25,227 nucleotides of DNA from SG8-30 sp964406445. Lineage in GTDB: Bacteria; Pseudomonadota; Gammaproteobacteria; Steroidobacterales; Steroidobacteraceae. The notes beneath the pieces were generated by a model. It searched no databases. It saw nothing but the letters and a program-made list of their open reading frames with translations, and was not told the DNA's origin. Of this stretch, positions 7,260 to 14,683 are shown piece after piece (position 1 is the first letter of the stretch; every line of letters begins with the position of its first letter). Both the position numbers and the translations under genes were made by a program. The DNA lies in contig CAYORU010000047.1 in NCBI GenBank assembly GCA_964406445.1, positions 1 to 25,227 of the forward strand, read 5' to 3'.

Positions 7260-8114
7260 ATGACCTGCCACTTCGACGCCGAGGGACTGCGGATCGCCTA
7301 CGACGACGTCGGCGAGGGCGAGCCGATCCTGCTGCTGCACGGATTCGCCGCCGACCGTCGCCTGAACTGGAAGGCGACCGGCTGGTACGCGCTGCTGGCC
7401 GCCGCGGGCTACCGGGTCATCGCCGCCGACGCGCGCGGCCACGGCCAGAGCGACAAGCCGAGCGACCCGGCGGCCTATCGTCCCGAGGGCATCGCGCGCG
7501 ACACGATCCGGCTGATGGATCACCTGAAGATCCGCCGCGCGCAGCTGCTCGGCTACTCGATGGGCGGGCGCAACGCGGCCTGGCTGCTCGCGCGCCACCC
7601 CGCGCGCTTCACGAGCGGCATCATCGGGGGTGCGGGACTCAACGTCCTGAAGGTCGCGGACCCGGCGCGCCTGGAGAAGCGCGGCTTCAAGCTCACCGCC
7701 GACAACCGCAAGACGAAGTCGCTCGCCGTGCCGAGCCTCGTGCCGCTCTACGAGCGCGCCAGCGGCCGCGGCGGCAAGCTCGGCGCGCTCGCCGCCTGCC
7801 TGCTCGGCTCCTTCCCGGGCCTCGAGCCGTCGTTCTTCGCCAGGGTCCGCGCGCCGGTGCTGGTGATCTGCGGCGAGAGGGACACGACCTCGGGCAGCCC
7901 CATTCCCCTCGCCGAGGCGATCCCTGGCGCGAAGGCCGTCGTGATCCCCGGCCGCAACCACCTCTCGGCGGTCGCGGATCCGTTCTTCAAGGGCGCGGTG
8001 CTCGGCTTCCTGGGCCAGCGCTGGACGCGGCCGCGGCGGCGCGCGCCGGCAGCGGCCGGGTCAGACGACCGCGAAGTCCCCGTCCGCAAGCGCCTCGAGG
8101 CTGGAAACGCCTAG
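7260..8114 (+). CDS. Alpha/beta hydrolase fold protein
   Basis: This 284-residue protein has the classical alpha/beta hydrolase signals: the HGF oxyanion motif at 27-29, the nucleophile elbow GYSMGG at 98-103 (Ser100), the acid Asp208 in CGERDT, and the base His234 in PGRNHLS. The triad is complete, so it should hydrolyse an ester, lactone or similar bond. There is no signal peptide, so it is cytoplasmic. The ATG at 7260 follows GGAG-rich DNA. The hydrolase fold ends near residue 252. The last 30 residues are basic and low-complexity and lie partly over the 3' end of the convergent lyase gene (overlap 8061-8114), which suggests a late stop rather than a functional domain. The substrate is unknown. 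Confidence 0.88.
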   Translation: MTCHFDAEGLRIAYDDVGEGEPILLLHGFAADRRLNWKATGWYALLAAAGYRVIAADARGHGQSDKPSDPAAYRPEGIARDTIRLMDHLKIRRAQLLGYSMGGRNAAWLLARHPARFTSGIIGGAGLNVLKVADPARLEKRGFKLTADNRKTKSLAVPSLVPLYERASGRGGKLGALAACLLGSFPGLEPSFFARVRAPVLVICGERDTTSGSPIPLAEAIPGAKAVVIPGRNHLSAVADPFFKGAVLGFLGQRWTRPRRRAPAAAGSDDREVPVRKRLEAGNA

Positions 8115-8969
8115 GTCTTCGAGCCCGACGCGCGAAAGGATGGCCAGCCCGCGCTCGCGCTCCTCGCGCGACAGCGGCACGTAGGGCAGCCGGAAGGCCG
8201 GCTGCACGAGCCCCATCATGGCGAGCGCGGTGTTGACCGGGATCGGGTTCGGCTGGCAGAACAGCCAGGCGGTGAGCTCGCGATGCTCCGGCGGCGCCTC
8301 GCGGACCTTCGAGTCGAGCAGCCGGCGCAGCATGCGCGGCGCGACATTCGACAACACCGAGATGACGCCGAGCGCATGGCCGTCGGCCGCCGCGGCCAGG
8401 CAGTCGTCGTCATTGCCCGACCACGAGCGGATGCCGCGGCGCTTCAGTTCCTCCATGCGCGCCGGCCCGCAGCATTCCTTGACGCCGACGAAGTTCGGGT
8501 GCCTCGCGATCCCATCGATCACGTCGGGCACGAGGTCCTGGCCGGTGCGGCCCGGCACGTTGTAGACGATGGCCGGCCCGAATTCGAGCACGCGCTCGAA
8601 ATGCGCCTCGAGGCCCGCGGCCGAGGTCTTGCCGTAGTAGGGATTGATCTGCAGCGCGACGTCCATGCCCACCTGGAAGCCGAGGCCGGTGGCGCGGACC
8701 GCCTCGGCCGTGGAATTGCTGCCGGTGTTGCCGATGATCAGCATCCTGCCGCCGAAGCGCCGGGCGGCATGGGCGATCAGCGCGAGCTGCTCGTCCCAGT
8801 GCATCAGGTGCCCCTCGCCCGTCGTGCCCGTGATCACCAGCCCGTCCACGCCGGCCTCGGCCTGCCGCTCGGCGAGCCGGTCGAAGGCCGCGAAATCGAT
8901 GCTGCCGTCCCGCTGGTAGGGCGTCTTGATGGCGGTGATGAGCGAGGCGCGGTGGAATCGGTCGTGCAT
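8061..8969 (-). CDS. Dihydrodipicolinate synthase (DapA) family lyase
   Basis: This 302-residue protein has the length of class I aldolases of the DapA/N-acetylneuraminate lyase family. The TT motif is in ITGTTGEGH (residues 46-54). INPYY (108-112) carries the bridging tyrosine. VYNVPGRT (135-142) carries the catalytic Tyr136 and Arg141. The Schiff-base lysine is Lys164 in VGVKECC. The Arg in the NVPGRT motif is the one that binds the carboxylate in true dihydrodipicolinate synthases, so lysine/diaminopimelate synthesis is possible. Many relatives with other substrates also keep these residues. The ATG at 8969 is the only plausible start. The Tat-exported amidase gene lies 110 bases upstream on the same strand, which leaves room for a separate promoter. 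Confidence 0.85.
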   Translation of the reverse strand: MHDRFHRASLITAIKTPYQRDGSIDFAAFDRLAERQAEAGVDGLVITGTTGEGHLMHWDEQLALIAHAARRFGGRMLIIGNTGSNSTAEAVRATGLGFQVGMDVALQINPYYGKTSAAGLEAHFERVLEFGPAIVYNVPGRTGQDLVPDVIDGIARHPNFVGVKECCGPARMEELKRRGIRSWSGNDDDCLAAAADGHALGVISVLSNVAPRMLRRLLDSKVREAPPEHRELTAWLFCQPNPIPVNTALAMMGLVQPAFRLPYVPLSREERERGLAILSRVGLEDLGVSSLEALADGDFAVV

Positions 8970-9000
8970 TGCGCGGCCCGTGGCGTGGCGTGGGCCCGCG

Positions 9001-9006
9001 ATGATA
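9001..9006 (-). promoter_or_regulatory. Candidate -10 element for the DapA-like gene
   Basis: Reading the minus strand, TATCAT (9006-9001) matches the -10 consensus at 5 of 6 bases and lies 31 bases before the ATG. No good -35 is visible. It would let the lyase be transcribed apart from the amidase. Confidence 0.35.
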
Positions 9007-9079
9007 GCGCAGGCGGCGCGCCGTGATCGCCGGGGTGCCGGGACGCGTGGGTGGCAGGAGCCCGGCGCCCGGCTTGCCG

Positions 9080-10726
9080 CTAGGCCCCGACGGCGGCGGT
9101 GGCCAGGAACCGGGGCGCGAGCCGGCGTCGCGTGGCCTGCTCGAAGGCGTAGGCGAGCGCGATCAGCCTCGGCTCGCTCCACGCGCGCCCGAACATCGAG
9201 AGTCCGATCGGCAGGCCGAAGGCGTCGCCGGCCGGCACGGTCACGTGCGGATAGCCCGCCACCGCCGCGAAGGTCGAGCTGCCGACGCCGGTCCAGTAGT
9301 CGCCGTTGACCAGATCGGTCAGGTGGGCCGTGCCGCCGCTCGGCGCGATGCAGGCGTCGAGGCGGTGCGCGTCCATCACGGCGTCGATGCCCTCCCCCCG
9401 CGAGAGCCGCCGGCACTTCTCGAGGGCCGCGAGGTACGCCGGCGTCGTCAGCGGGCCCTTCTCCTGCGCAGCGAGGAAGATGTCCTGCCCGAAGAAGGGC
9501 ATCTCGCGGGCGCGATGCCGCTCGTTGAAGGCGATCAGCCCGGCGAGATCGCGGACCTCGACCTCCGGCCCGCGCGTCGCCAGGTAATCGGCGAGCCCCG
9601 CCTTGAACTCGTACAGCAGGACCTCGTACTCCGCGTCGTCGAACTGGCCCTGGGTCGGGAAGTCGACGGGGTCGACGAGCGTCGCGCCGAGCCCGCGCAG
9701 CACGCCGAGCGATTCCTCCATCACGCGCGCGACCTGCGGATGGTCGCCGAACATGCCGCGCACGACGCCGAGGCGCGCGCCGCGCAGCGCTTCGCGGTCG
9801 AGGAAGGCCGTGTAGTCGGCGGCCGCGCGGCCGGCCGAGGCGGCGGTCGCCGGATCGCCGGGATCGACGCCGGCCAGCGCGGACAGGAGCGCGGCCGCGT
9901 CGGCCACGCTGCGCGCCATCGGTCCCGCCGTGTCCTGCGAGCGCGAGATCGGGATGATCCCGGCACGGCTGACCAGGCCGACGGTCGGCTTGATGCCGAC
10001 GATGCCGCAGGCCCGCGAGGGGCAGATGATCGAGCCGTCGGTCTCGGTCCCGACCGCCACCACGCACAGCTCCGCCGCGACCGCCGCGCCCGAGCCGGAG
10101 CTCGAGCCGCAGGGATTGCGGTCGAGCGCGTGCGGATTGCGGGTCTGTCCGCCGCGCGCGCTCCAGCCGCTCGACGAGGCGCTGGAGCGGATGTTCGCCC
10201 ACTCGCTGAGGTTGGTCTTGCCGAGGATCACGGCGCCGGCCGCCCTCAGGCGCGCCACGAGGAAGGCGTCGCGCGCCGCCGGCGCGCCGGCGAGCGCGAG
10301 AGAGCCGGCGGATGTCCGCATGCGGTCGCCGGTGTCGATGTTGTCCTTGAGCAGCACCGGGATGCCGTGCAGCGGGCCGCGCACCCGGCCGGCTTCGCGC
10401 TCGGCATCGAGTGCCGCGGCGATGGCGATCGCGTCGGGGTTGCGCTCGATCACCGAGCGCAGCATCGGGCCGCTCGAATCGACGGCGTCCATCCGGCTCA
10501 GATACGCCTCGGCGAGCGCCACCGCGGTGGTCCTGCCCGAGGCCTGCGCGGCGGCGAGCCCGGCCACGGTGCTGCCGGCGTACTCGAACGCCGGCACGCT
10601 CCACGGCGGGCAGGCCGGGGCCGCGTCCGCGCCGTCGGGACGTGCGACAGACCCCGCAGCCGCGCCGGCCGCAACGCCCGCGATGCCGCCGAGGGCGCCT
10701 GCCTTGAGGAATTCGCGCCTGTGCAT
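9080..10726 (-). CDS. Tat-exported amidase (amidase signature family)
   Basis: This 548-residue protein begins MHRREFLKAGALGG, a twin-arginine signal followed by an alanine/glycine hydrophobic stretch, so it is probably exported folded. The amidase-signature core follows, with the Ser-cisSer-Lys triad. Lys127 is in PVLLKDNIDTG, the cis-serine (about Ser209) is in NPCGSSSGSGAA, and the nucleophile Ser232 is in GTETDGSIICPS. Family members cleave amide bonds of varied small molecules or peptides. An in-frame GTG lies two codons upstream, but AGGAGA sits only 2 bases from that GTG and 7-8 from the ATG, so the ATG at 10726-10724 is chosen. The DapA-like gene follows at 110 bases on the same strand. 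The substrate is unknown, and export suggests a nutrient-scavenging or cell-wall role. Confidence 0.88.
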   Translation of the reverse strand: MHRREFLKAGALGGIAGVAAGAAAGSVARPDGADAAPACPPWSVPAFEYAGSTVAGLAAAQASGRTTAVALAEAYLSRMDAVDSSGPMLRSVIERNPDAIAIAAALDAEREAGRVRGPLHGIPVLLKDNIDTGDRMRTSAGSLALAGAPAARDAFLVARLRAAGAVILGKTNLSEWANIRSSASSSGWSARGGQTRNPHALDRNPCGSSSGSGAAVAAELCVVAVGTETDGSIICPSRACGIVGIKPTVGLVSRAGIIPISRSQDTAGPMARSVADAAALLSALAGVDPGDPATAASAGRAAADYTAFLDREALRGARLGVVRGMFGDHPQVARVMEESLGVLRGLGATLVDPVDFPTQGQFDDAEYEVLLYEFKAGLADYLATRGPEVEVRDLAGLIAFNERHRAREMPFFGQDIFLAAQEKGPLTTPAYLAALEKCRRLSRGEGIDAVMDAHRLDACIAPSGGTAHLTDLVNGDYWTGVGSSTFAAVAGYPHVTVPAGDAFGLPIGLSMFGRAWSEPRLIALAYAFEQATRRRLAPRFLATAAVGA

Positions 10727-10763
10727 CGTCACCTCTCCTGACTCCGGCCGGCTTTTGTTGGGT

Positions 10764-10769
10764 CATACT
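10764..10769 (+). promoter_or_regulatory. Possible -10 element of a leaderless transcript
   Basis: CATACT (10764-10769) ends 6 bases before the ATG at 10776. No Shine-Dalgarno sequence is present before this ATG. Transcription would start at or next to the ATG. A convincing -35 is not seen. Confidence 0.3.
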
Positions 10770-10775
10770 GCACGC

Positions 10776-11030
10776 ATGCCGGCCCCGCTGGAACTGGCGC
10801 TCGTCGCGCTCGGCGTGTTCGTGATCAACCTGCCCTTCGGCTGGTGGCGCGCGCGCCTGCGCAAGCTCTCGCCGGCCTGGTTCGTCGCCATTCACGCGCC
10901 GGTCCCGCTGGTCGTGGCGTTGCGCTGGGCGGCGGGAATCCCGTTCGACTGGGCGCTGCTGCCGCTGTTCGTCGCGGCCTACTTCGCCGGGCAGTTCGCC
11001 GGCGCACGGCTCAGGCTGGCAGCCGGATGA
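10776..11030 (+). CDS. Small hypothetical membrane protein (84 aa)
   Basis: The product is 84 residues, MPAPLELALVALGVFVINLP to the end, with three hydrophobic segments (about residues 5-22, 34-52 and 57-78) separated by short basic loops such as WWRARLRKL. I do not recognise a named family. It could be a small inner-membrane protein. Its stop codon overlaps the next start (ATGA at 11027-11030), so it is translationally coupled to the beta-CASP nuclease-like gene. Similar pairs of a tiny membrane protein and a larger enzyme may reflect only shared transcription. The amidase gene is divergent with 49 bases between starts. Confidence 0.75.
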   Translation: MPAPLELALVALGVFVINLPFGWWRARLRKLSPAWFVAIHAPVPLVVALRWAAGIPFDWALLPLFVAAYFAGQFAGARLRLAAG

Positions 11031-12415
11031 ACCCGCAGGTCCGCATCCTCGGCGCGGCCCGCGAGGTCACCGGCTCCTGCTACCTCGTCACGGCCGGCCG
11101 CCGGCAGATCCTCGTGGAGTGCGGCCTTTTCCAGGGCGGCCGCGACCGCGAGCGGCGCAACGAGGACGCATTCGGCTTCGATCCGCGCCAGCTGGACGCG
11201 GTGGTGCTGACCCACGCGCACCTGGACCACTCCGGCCGCCTGCCGCTCCTGGTGCGCGAGGGCTTCGCCGGCAAGGTGTACACCCACCGCGCCAGCTCCG
11301 ACCTGTGCTCGATCCTGCTCGAGGACGCCGCGTACCTCATGGAGAAGGAAGCGGAGCGCGACAACCGGCGCCGCAGGACGGGCAAGCCCGCCGCGCCACT
11401 GTACGGGCGCGAGGATGCGCGCGAAGCGCAGCGCAGCTTCCGCGGGCTCGACTACGGCGAGCGCACGCGCCTCTGCGAGGGCGCCTGGCTCACGCTGCGC
11501 GACGCCGGGCACATCCTGGGCTCGGCGATCGCCGAGCTCGAGCTCGAGGCCGGAGGCGCGCGCCGGCGGCTGGTGGTGAGCGGCGACCTCGGCCACCCCG
11601 GCGCGCCGATCCTGCGCGACCCCGAGACGGTCGCGGGCGCGGATCTCGTGCTGCTGGAGAGCACCTACGGCGACCGCAGCCACCGCGCCTGGGAAGACAC
11701 CTGGCGGGAGATCGGCGGGATACTGCGCGACGCGCGCGACGGCGGCGGCAACGTGCTGGTGCCGTCCTTCGCCGTCGGCCGCACCCAGGAACTGCTGTAC
11801 GCCTTCAGCCGGAACTTCGACGACTGGGGGCTCGGCGACTGGCAGGTCTTCCTCGACAGCCCGATGGCGATCGAGGCGACCGAGGTCTACGCGCGCCACG
11901 CCCGAGTCTACGACGAGCAGGCGCGGCGCTGGTTCGAGCGCAACGAGGACCCCTACCGCCTGCCGAACCTGCGCTTCACGCGCACGACCGAGGAGTCGAT
12001 GGCGATCAACGAGGTGCGGCAGCGCGCGATCATCATCGCCGGCAGCGGCATGTGCTCCGGCGGGCGCATCACGCACCACCTGCGCCACAACCTGGCCAAT
12101 CCTCACTGCCACGTGATGATCGTGGGCTTCCAGGCGGCGGGCACGCCCGGGCGGGCGCTCGTCGACGGCGCCGGGACGCTGCGCCTGTTCGGCGAGGAGA
12201 TCCCCGTCCGGGCCAAGGTCCACACGGTCGGCGGGCTGTCGGCCCACGCCGACCAGCCGGCGCTCCTCGGCTGGTACGGCGCGATCCCGGGCCGGCCGCG
12301 GGTCGCGCTGGTTCACGGAGAGGAACAGGCGATGTCCGCCCTGGCGGCGAAGCTGCGCGACGACCTCGGCGCCGAGGTCGCGATGCCCGCGCCGGGTGAG
12401 CTGCTCGAGATCTGA
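11027..12415 (+). CDS. Metallo-beta-lactamase/beta-CASP RNase-like protein
   Basis: This 462-residue protein belongs to the beta-CASP branch of the metallo-beta-lactamase fold (YSH1/CPSF73-like bacterial proteins). The zinc motif HAHLDH is at residues 63-68, followed by RDAGHILGSA, VSGDLGHPG and LESTYGDR. The beta-CASP block carries PSFAVGRTQELLY, SPMAIEATE and SGMCSGGRITHHL, and the C-terminal motif VGGLSAHADQ holds the last metal histidine. All expected metal ligands are visible, so it should be an active hydrolase, probably on RNA. The bacterial members are often annotated as exonuclease or RNA specificity factor, but their targets are not well known. The start overlaps the small membrane-protein stop. 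It faces the cardiolipin synthase gene with 18 bases between stops. Confidence 0.9.
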   Translation: MNPQVRILGAAREVTGSCYLVTAGRRQILVECGLFQGGRDRERRNEDAFGFDPRQLDAVVLTHAHLDHSGRLPLLVREGFAGKVYTHRASSDLCSILLEDAAYLMEKEAERDNRRRRTGKPAAPLYGREDAREAQRSFRGLDYGERTRLCEGAWLTLRDAGHILGSAIAELELEAGGARRRLVVSGDLGHPGAPILRDPETVAGADLVLLESTYGDRSHRAWEDTWREIGGILRDARDGGGNVLVPSFAVGRTQELLYAFSRNFDDWGLGDWQVFLDSPMAIEATEVYARHARVYDEQARRWFERNEDPYRLPNLRFTRTTEESMAINEVRQRAIIIAGSGMCSGGRITHHLRHNLANPHCHVMIVGFQAAGTPGRALVDGAGTLRLFGEEIPVRAKVHTVGGLSAHADQPALLGWYGAIPGRPRVALVHGEEQAMSALAAKLRDDLGAEVAMPAPGELLEI

Positions 12416-12433
12416 CCCGGGCCCGGCGACGCC

Positions 12434-13894
12434 TCACAGGTAAGGCGACAGCAGTCGCGCGAGGCCGTCGCGAAGCCTGACCGGGAACGGCCGCCCTTCG
12501 AGCGCCTCGAGGGTCAGCTCGGTCGCGCCGCGGGCCTTGTCGTCGACCAGCGCCTCGAGGCGTGCGGCGAGCGTCTCGTCGTAGCACTCGACGTTGTACT
12601 CGAAGTTGAGCCTGAGGCTGCGCGCGTCCCAGTTCGTGGAGCCGATCAGCGACCACGCGCCGTCCACGACCATGAGCTTCGAGTGGTCGAAGGGCGCGCC
12701 GCCGAGCAGGATCCGGCAGCCGCTTTGCAGCAGGAACGGCAGCTGCGGGTTTCTCGCCCAGTCCACGAACGGCAGGTTGCTGCGCTTCGGGACCAGCAGC
12801 TCCACGTGCACGCCGCGCAGCGCGGCCACGCGCAGGGCGCGCAGCAGCTCGCCGTCCGGCACGAAATACGGGGTGACGATCCGCACCCGGCGGCGCGCGA
12901 CGGCGAGCGCCCCGATCAGCATGTGCAGGATGTTGTCGATGTCGGCGTCGGGCCCGTCCGGCACGCCGCGCGCGAGCACGCCGCCGGCGGACGGCAGCGG
13001 CACGAACCAGGGCTCGCCCACGAGGTGCTCGCCGGTGGCGAAGGCCCAGTCCGCCGCGAAGGCCCGCTGCATCTCTCCCACGACCGGCCCGCGCAGGGCG
13101 AAATGCAGGCAGCGCGTCGGCCCGGGCGGATCCATCGCGACGCGGTGGCCGTGACGGATGTTCATCCCGCCGCAGAAGCCGGCGCTGCCGTCCACCACCA
13201 TCAGCTTGCGGTGGTTGCGCAGGTTGGCGTAGCGGAAGAGCCGCGGCACGCGCGTCGGCATGAAGCCCGCGGCCGGGACGCCGGCACGCCGCAGCAGGGC
13301 CAGCATCGTGGGCCGTGAGTAGCGCGAGCCGACGTCGTCGACCAGCACGCGCACCGCCGCCCCGCGGGCCTGCGCCGCGGCCAGCGCGTCCAGGAACTGG
13401 CGGCCGGTCTCGTCGCTGTCGAAGATGTAGGTGGTGAGGGTCACCGAGCGGCGCGCGCGGTCGATCGCGGCGAGCATCGCCGGGTAGGCCTCGTCGCCGT
13501 CGCGCAGGGGCTCGACGGCGTTGCCGGCGAGCAGCGGGGCGCGCGTGACGCGCGCGCCGAGCCGCTCCAGGCCCTCCAGTTCCGGGCGCCGCAGGGCGAA
13601 GTCCGACGAGGACACCTCGTGCGCCGGGTCGCGCGGCGGGTCGCCGTGCTCCTGCCAGGCCGCCCGCAGCGCCTGCGCCGAGGCAGAGCGCTGGATGCGG
13701 TTGATGCCGAGCGCGAAGTAGGAAAGCGAGCCCACGATCGGGGCGAGCCAGGCGAGCCCGACCCAGCCGATCACGGAAGGGACGTGGCGCTTGCGCAGCA
13801 CGGCATCCACCGTCACCCAGGCCGCGCCGCCGATGTGCAGCGTGGACACCAGGACCGGCCAGGCTTCCGCGACCCATTCCCATCCGGTGGGCAT
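12434..13894 (-). CDS. cls: Cardiolipin synthase (phospholipase D family)
   Basis: This 486-residue protein has the ClsA layout: two N-terminal membrane segments (about 12-34 and 39-63), then two phospholipase D domains each with an HKD motif. The first is HRKLMVVDG (His228, Lys230, Asp235) and the second HSKLMVVDG (His404, Lys406, Asp411), each followed by the usual GG.N or GS.N partner residues. It joins two phosphatidylglycerol molecules into cardiolipin at the inner membrane. The ATG is 13894-13892. No ribosome site precedes it, but a TAGGCT hexamer ends 6 bases upstream, so the mRNA may be leaderless. The SnoaL-like gene is divergent, 66 bases away. Confidence 0.93.
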   Translation of the reverse strand: MPTGWEWVAEAWPVLVSTLHIGGAAWVTVDAVLRKRHVPSVIGWVGLAWLAPIVGSLSYFALGINRIQRSASAQALRAAWQEHGDPPRDPAHEVSSSDFALRRPELEGLERLGARVTRAPLLAGNAVEPLRDGDEAYPAMLAAIDRARRSVTLTTYIFDSDETGRQFLDALAAAQARGAAVRVLVDDVGSRYSRPTMLALLRRAGVPAAGFMPTRVPRLFRYANLRNHRKLMVVDGSAGFCGGMNIRHGHRVAMDPPGPTRCLHFALRGPVVGEMQRAFAADWAFATGEHLVGEPWFVPLPSAGGVLARGVPDGPDADIDNILHMLIGALAVARRRVRIVTPYFVPDGELLRALRVAALRGVHVELLVPKRSNLPFVDWARNPQLPFLLQSGCRILLGGAPFDHSKLMVVDGAWSLIGSTNWDARSLRLNFEYNVECYDETLAARLEALVDDKARGATELTLEALEGRPFPVRLRDGLARLLSPYL

Positions 13895-13900
13895 GGGGCG

Positions 13901-13906
13901 AGCCTA
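13901..13906 (-). promoter_or_regulatory. Possible -10 element of a leaderless cls transcript
   Basis: On the minus strand TAGGCT (13906-13901) is followed by CGCCCC and then the ATG of cls. This is the same 6-base spacing seen before the gene at 10776. No Shine-Dalgarno is present. Confidence 0.3.
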
Positions 13907-13924
13907 ACCCGCCGCGCGCCCGGC

Positions 13925-13930
13925 TAACAT
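13925..13930 (+). promoter_or_regulatory. Candidate -10 element for the SnoaL-like gene
   Basis: TAACAT (13925-13930) matches 4 of 6 consensus bases. It is followed after about 20 bases by the AAGGGGAG ribosome site and the ATG at 13961. The -35 is unclear and would lie inside the divergent cls promoter region. Confidence 0.3.
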
Positions 13931-13960
13931 CCACGGCTTCGCCATCGAAGGGGAGCCCGC

Positions 13961-14542
13961 ATGACGACGCTGACGCCCGAGCTCGCCGAGCTCGTCGACC
14001 GACAGAAGATCTACCACGTGCTGACGAGCTATTGCCGCGCGCTCGACCGCTGCGACGTGGAACTGATGAAGTCCGTGTACTGGGAGGACGGCTACGACGA
14101 CCACGGCGTCTTCGCCGGCAATGCGCAGGAGTTCGCGGCGTTCATCATCCGCGGCATCCAGGAGTGGTTCGAGGTCACGCAGCACGCGATCTGCAACGTG
14201 CACATGGAGATCGACGGCGACGTCGCGCACACCGAGGCCTACCTGATCGCCTACCACAAGGTCGCGGGCAACCGACATAAGGTCGGTGACTGGTTCGGCG
14301 AGACCTACCTCGGCAGGTTCGCCGGACTGGTCGACGCCGGCCGGCCGCAGGACTTCCTCTACGGCGGACGCTACGTCGACCGGCTCGAGAAGCGCGGCGG
14401 CGTCTGGCGCATCGCGAAACGCGTGGTCGTCATGGACTGGAACCTCAACCAGCCCTCTTCCGAGATCCTGTCGGAGGGCATGTTCCGGACCCTGCAGATC
14501 CACGGCCGCCGGGACCGGAGAGATCCCATCTACCAGCGCTGA
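13961..14542 (+). CDS. SnoaL/NTF2-like family protein
   Basis: This 193-residue protein has the pattern of the SnoaL-like (NTF2 fold) family, including the helix VDRQKIYHVLTSYCRALDR at the start, YWEDGYDDHG, then the sheet segments ICNVHMEIDGDVAHTEAY and YGGRYVDRLEKRGGVWRI. Fold members include small isomerases, dehydratases and non-catalytic subunits of aromatic-ring dioxygenases. The residues usually seen in catalytic members of this subgroup (Tyr, Asp and His near the pocket) are present, but the reaction is unknown. No signal peptide is visible, so it is cytoplasmic. A good ribosome site (AAGGGGAG) precedes the ATG. It stands alone between cls (divergent) and the Fur-box gene, which has its own promoter. 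Confidence 0.82.
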   Translation: MTTLTPELAELVDRQKIYHVLTSYCRALDRCDVELMKSVYWEDGYDDHGVFAGNAQEFAAFIIRGIQEWFEVTQHAICNVHMEIDGDVAHTEAYLIAYHKVAGNRHKVGDWFGETYLGRFAGLVDAGRPQDFLYGGRYVDRLEKRGGVWRIAKRVVVMDWNLNQPSSEILSEGMFRTLQIHGRRDRRDPIYQR

Positions 14543-14589
14543 CAAGGACTTAGGTCGTCTGCCTGGGGCTCAAGCTGGCTCATGTTTTT

Positions 14590-14608
14590 AATGCGAATAA
14601 TTCTTATT
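14590..14608. promoter_or_regulatory. Fur-type operator (iron box)
   Basis: AATGCGAATAATTCTTATT (14590-14608) is a 19-base near-palindrome centred on 14599, with 7 of 9 pairs matching. It has the AAT-x-x-GAAT-N-ATTC-x-x-ATT shape of Fur boxes. It is a conspicuous AT-rich island in about 70% GC DNA and overlaps the -35 of the promoter below, which fits repression by iron-loaded Fur. Confidence 0.75.
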
Positions 14609-14636
14609 TACAACCGAACGCCGAGGCCGCTAGAGT
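14607..14636 (+). promoter_or_regulatory. Sigma-70-like promoter, overlapped by the Fur box
   Basis: TTTACA (14607-14612, 5 of 6 consensus) and TAGAGT (14631-14636, 4 of 6) are 18 bases apart. The transcript would start near 14643, about 40 bases before the ATG at 14684. Confidence 0.6.
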
Positions 14637-14683
14637 TCCCCCGAGTCCTGAACGAGCCGGGTTCGCCCGGCAAGGAGTCGACG

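Noticed and set aside
10727..10732. GTG start two codons before the chosen amidase start
   Set aside because: The ribosome site AGGAGA is only 2 bases from the GTG but 7-8 from the ATG, and the Tat signal is complete from the ATG.
8970..10895. Upstream extension of the DapA-like frame giving a 944-codon protein
   Set aside because: The added part is low-complexity and lies over the amidase gene in another frame. The conserved lyase begins at the ATG 8969.
14582..14683. N-terminal extension of the cysteine-rich protein to an ATG at 14582
   Set aside because: It would put the Fur box, the promoter and the ribosome site inside the coding region. The extension is unlike the rest of the protein.
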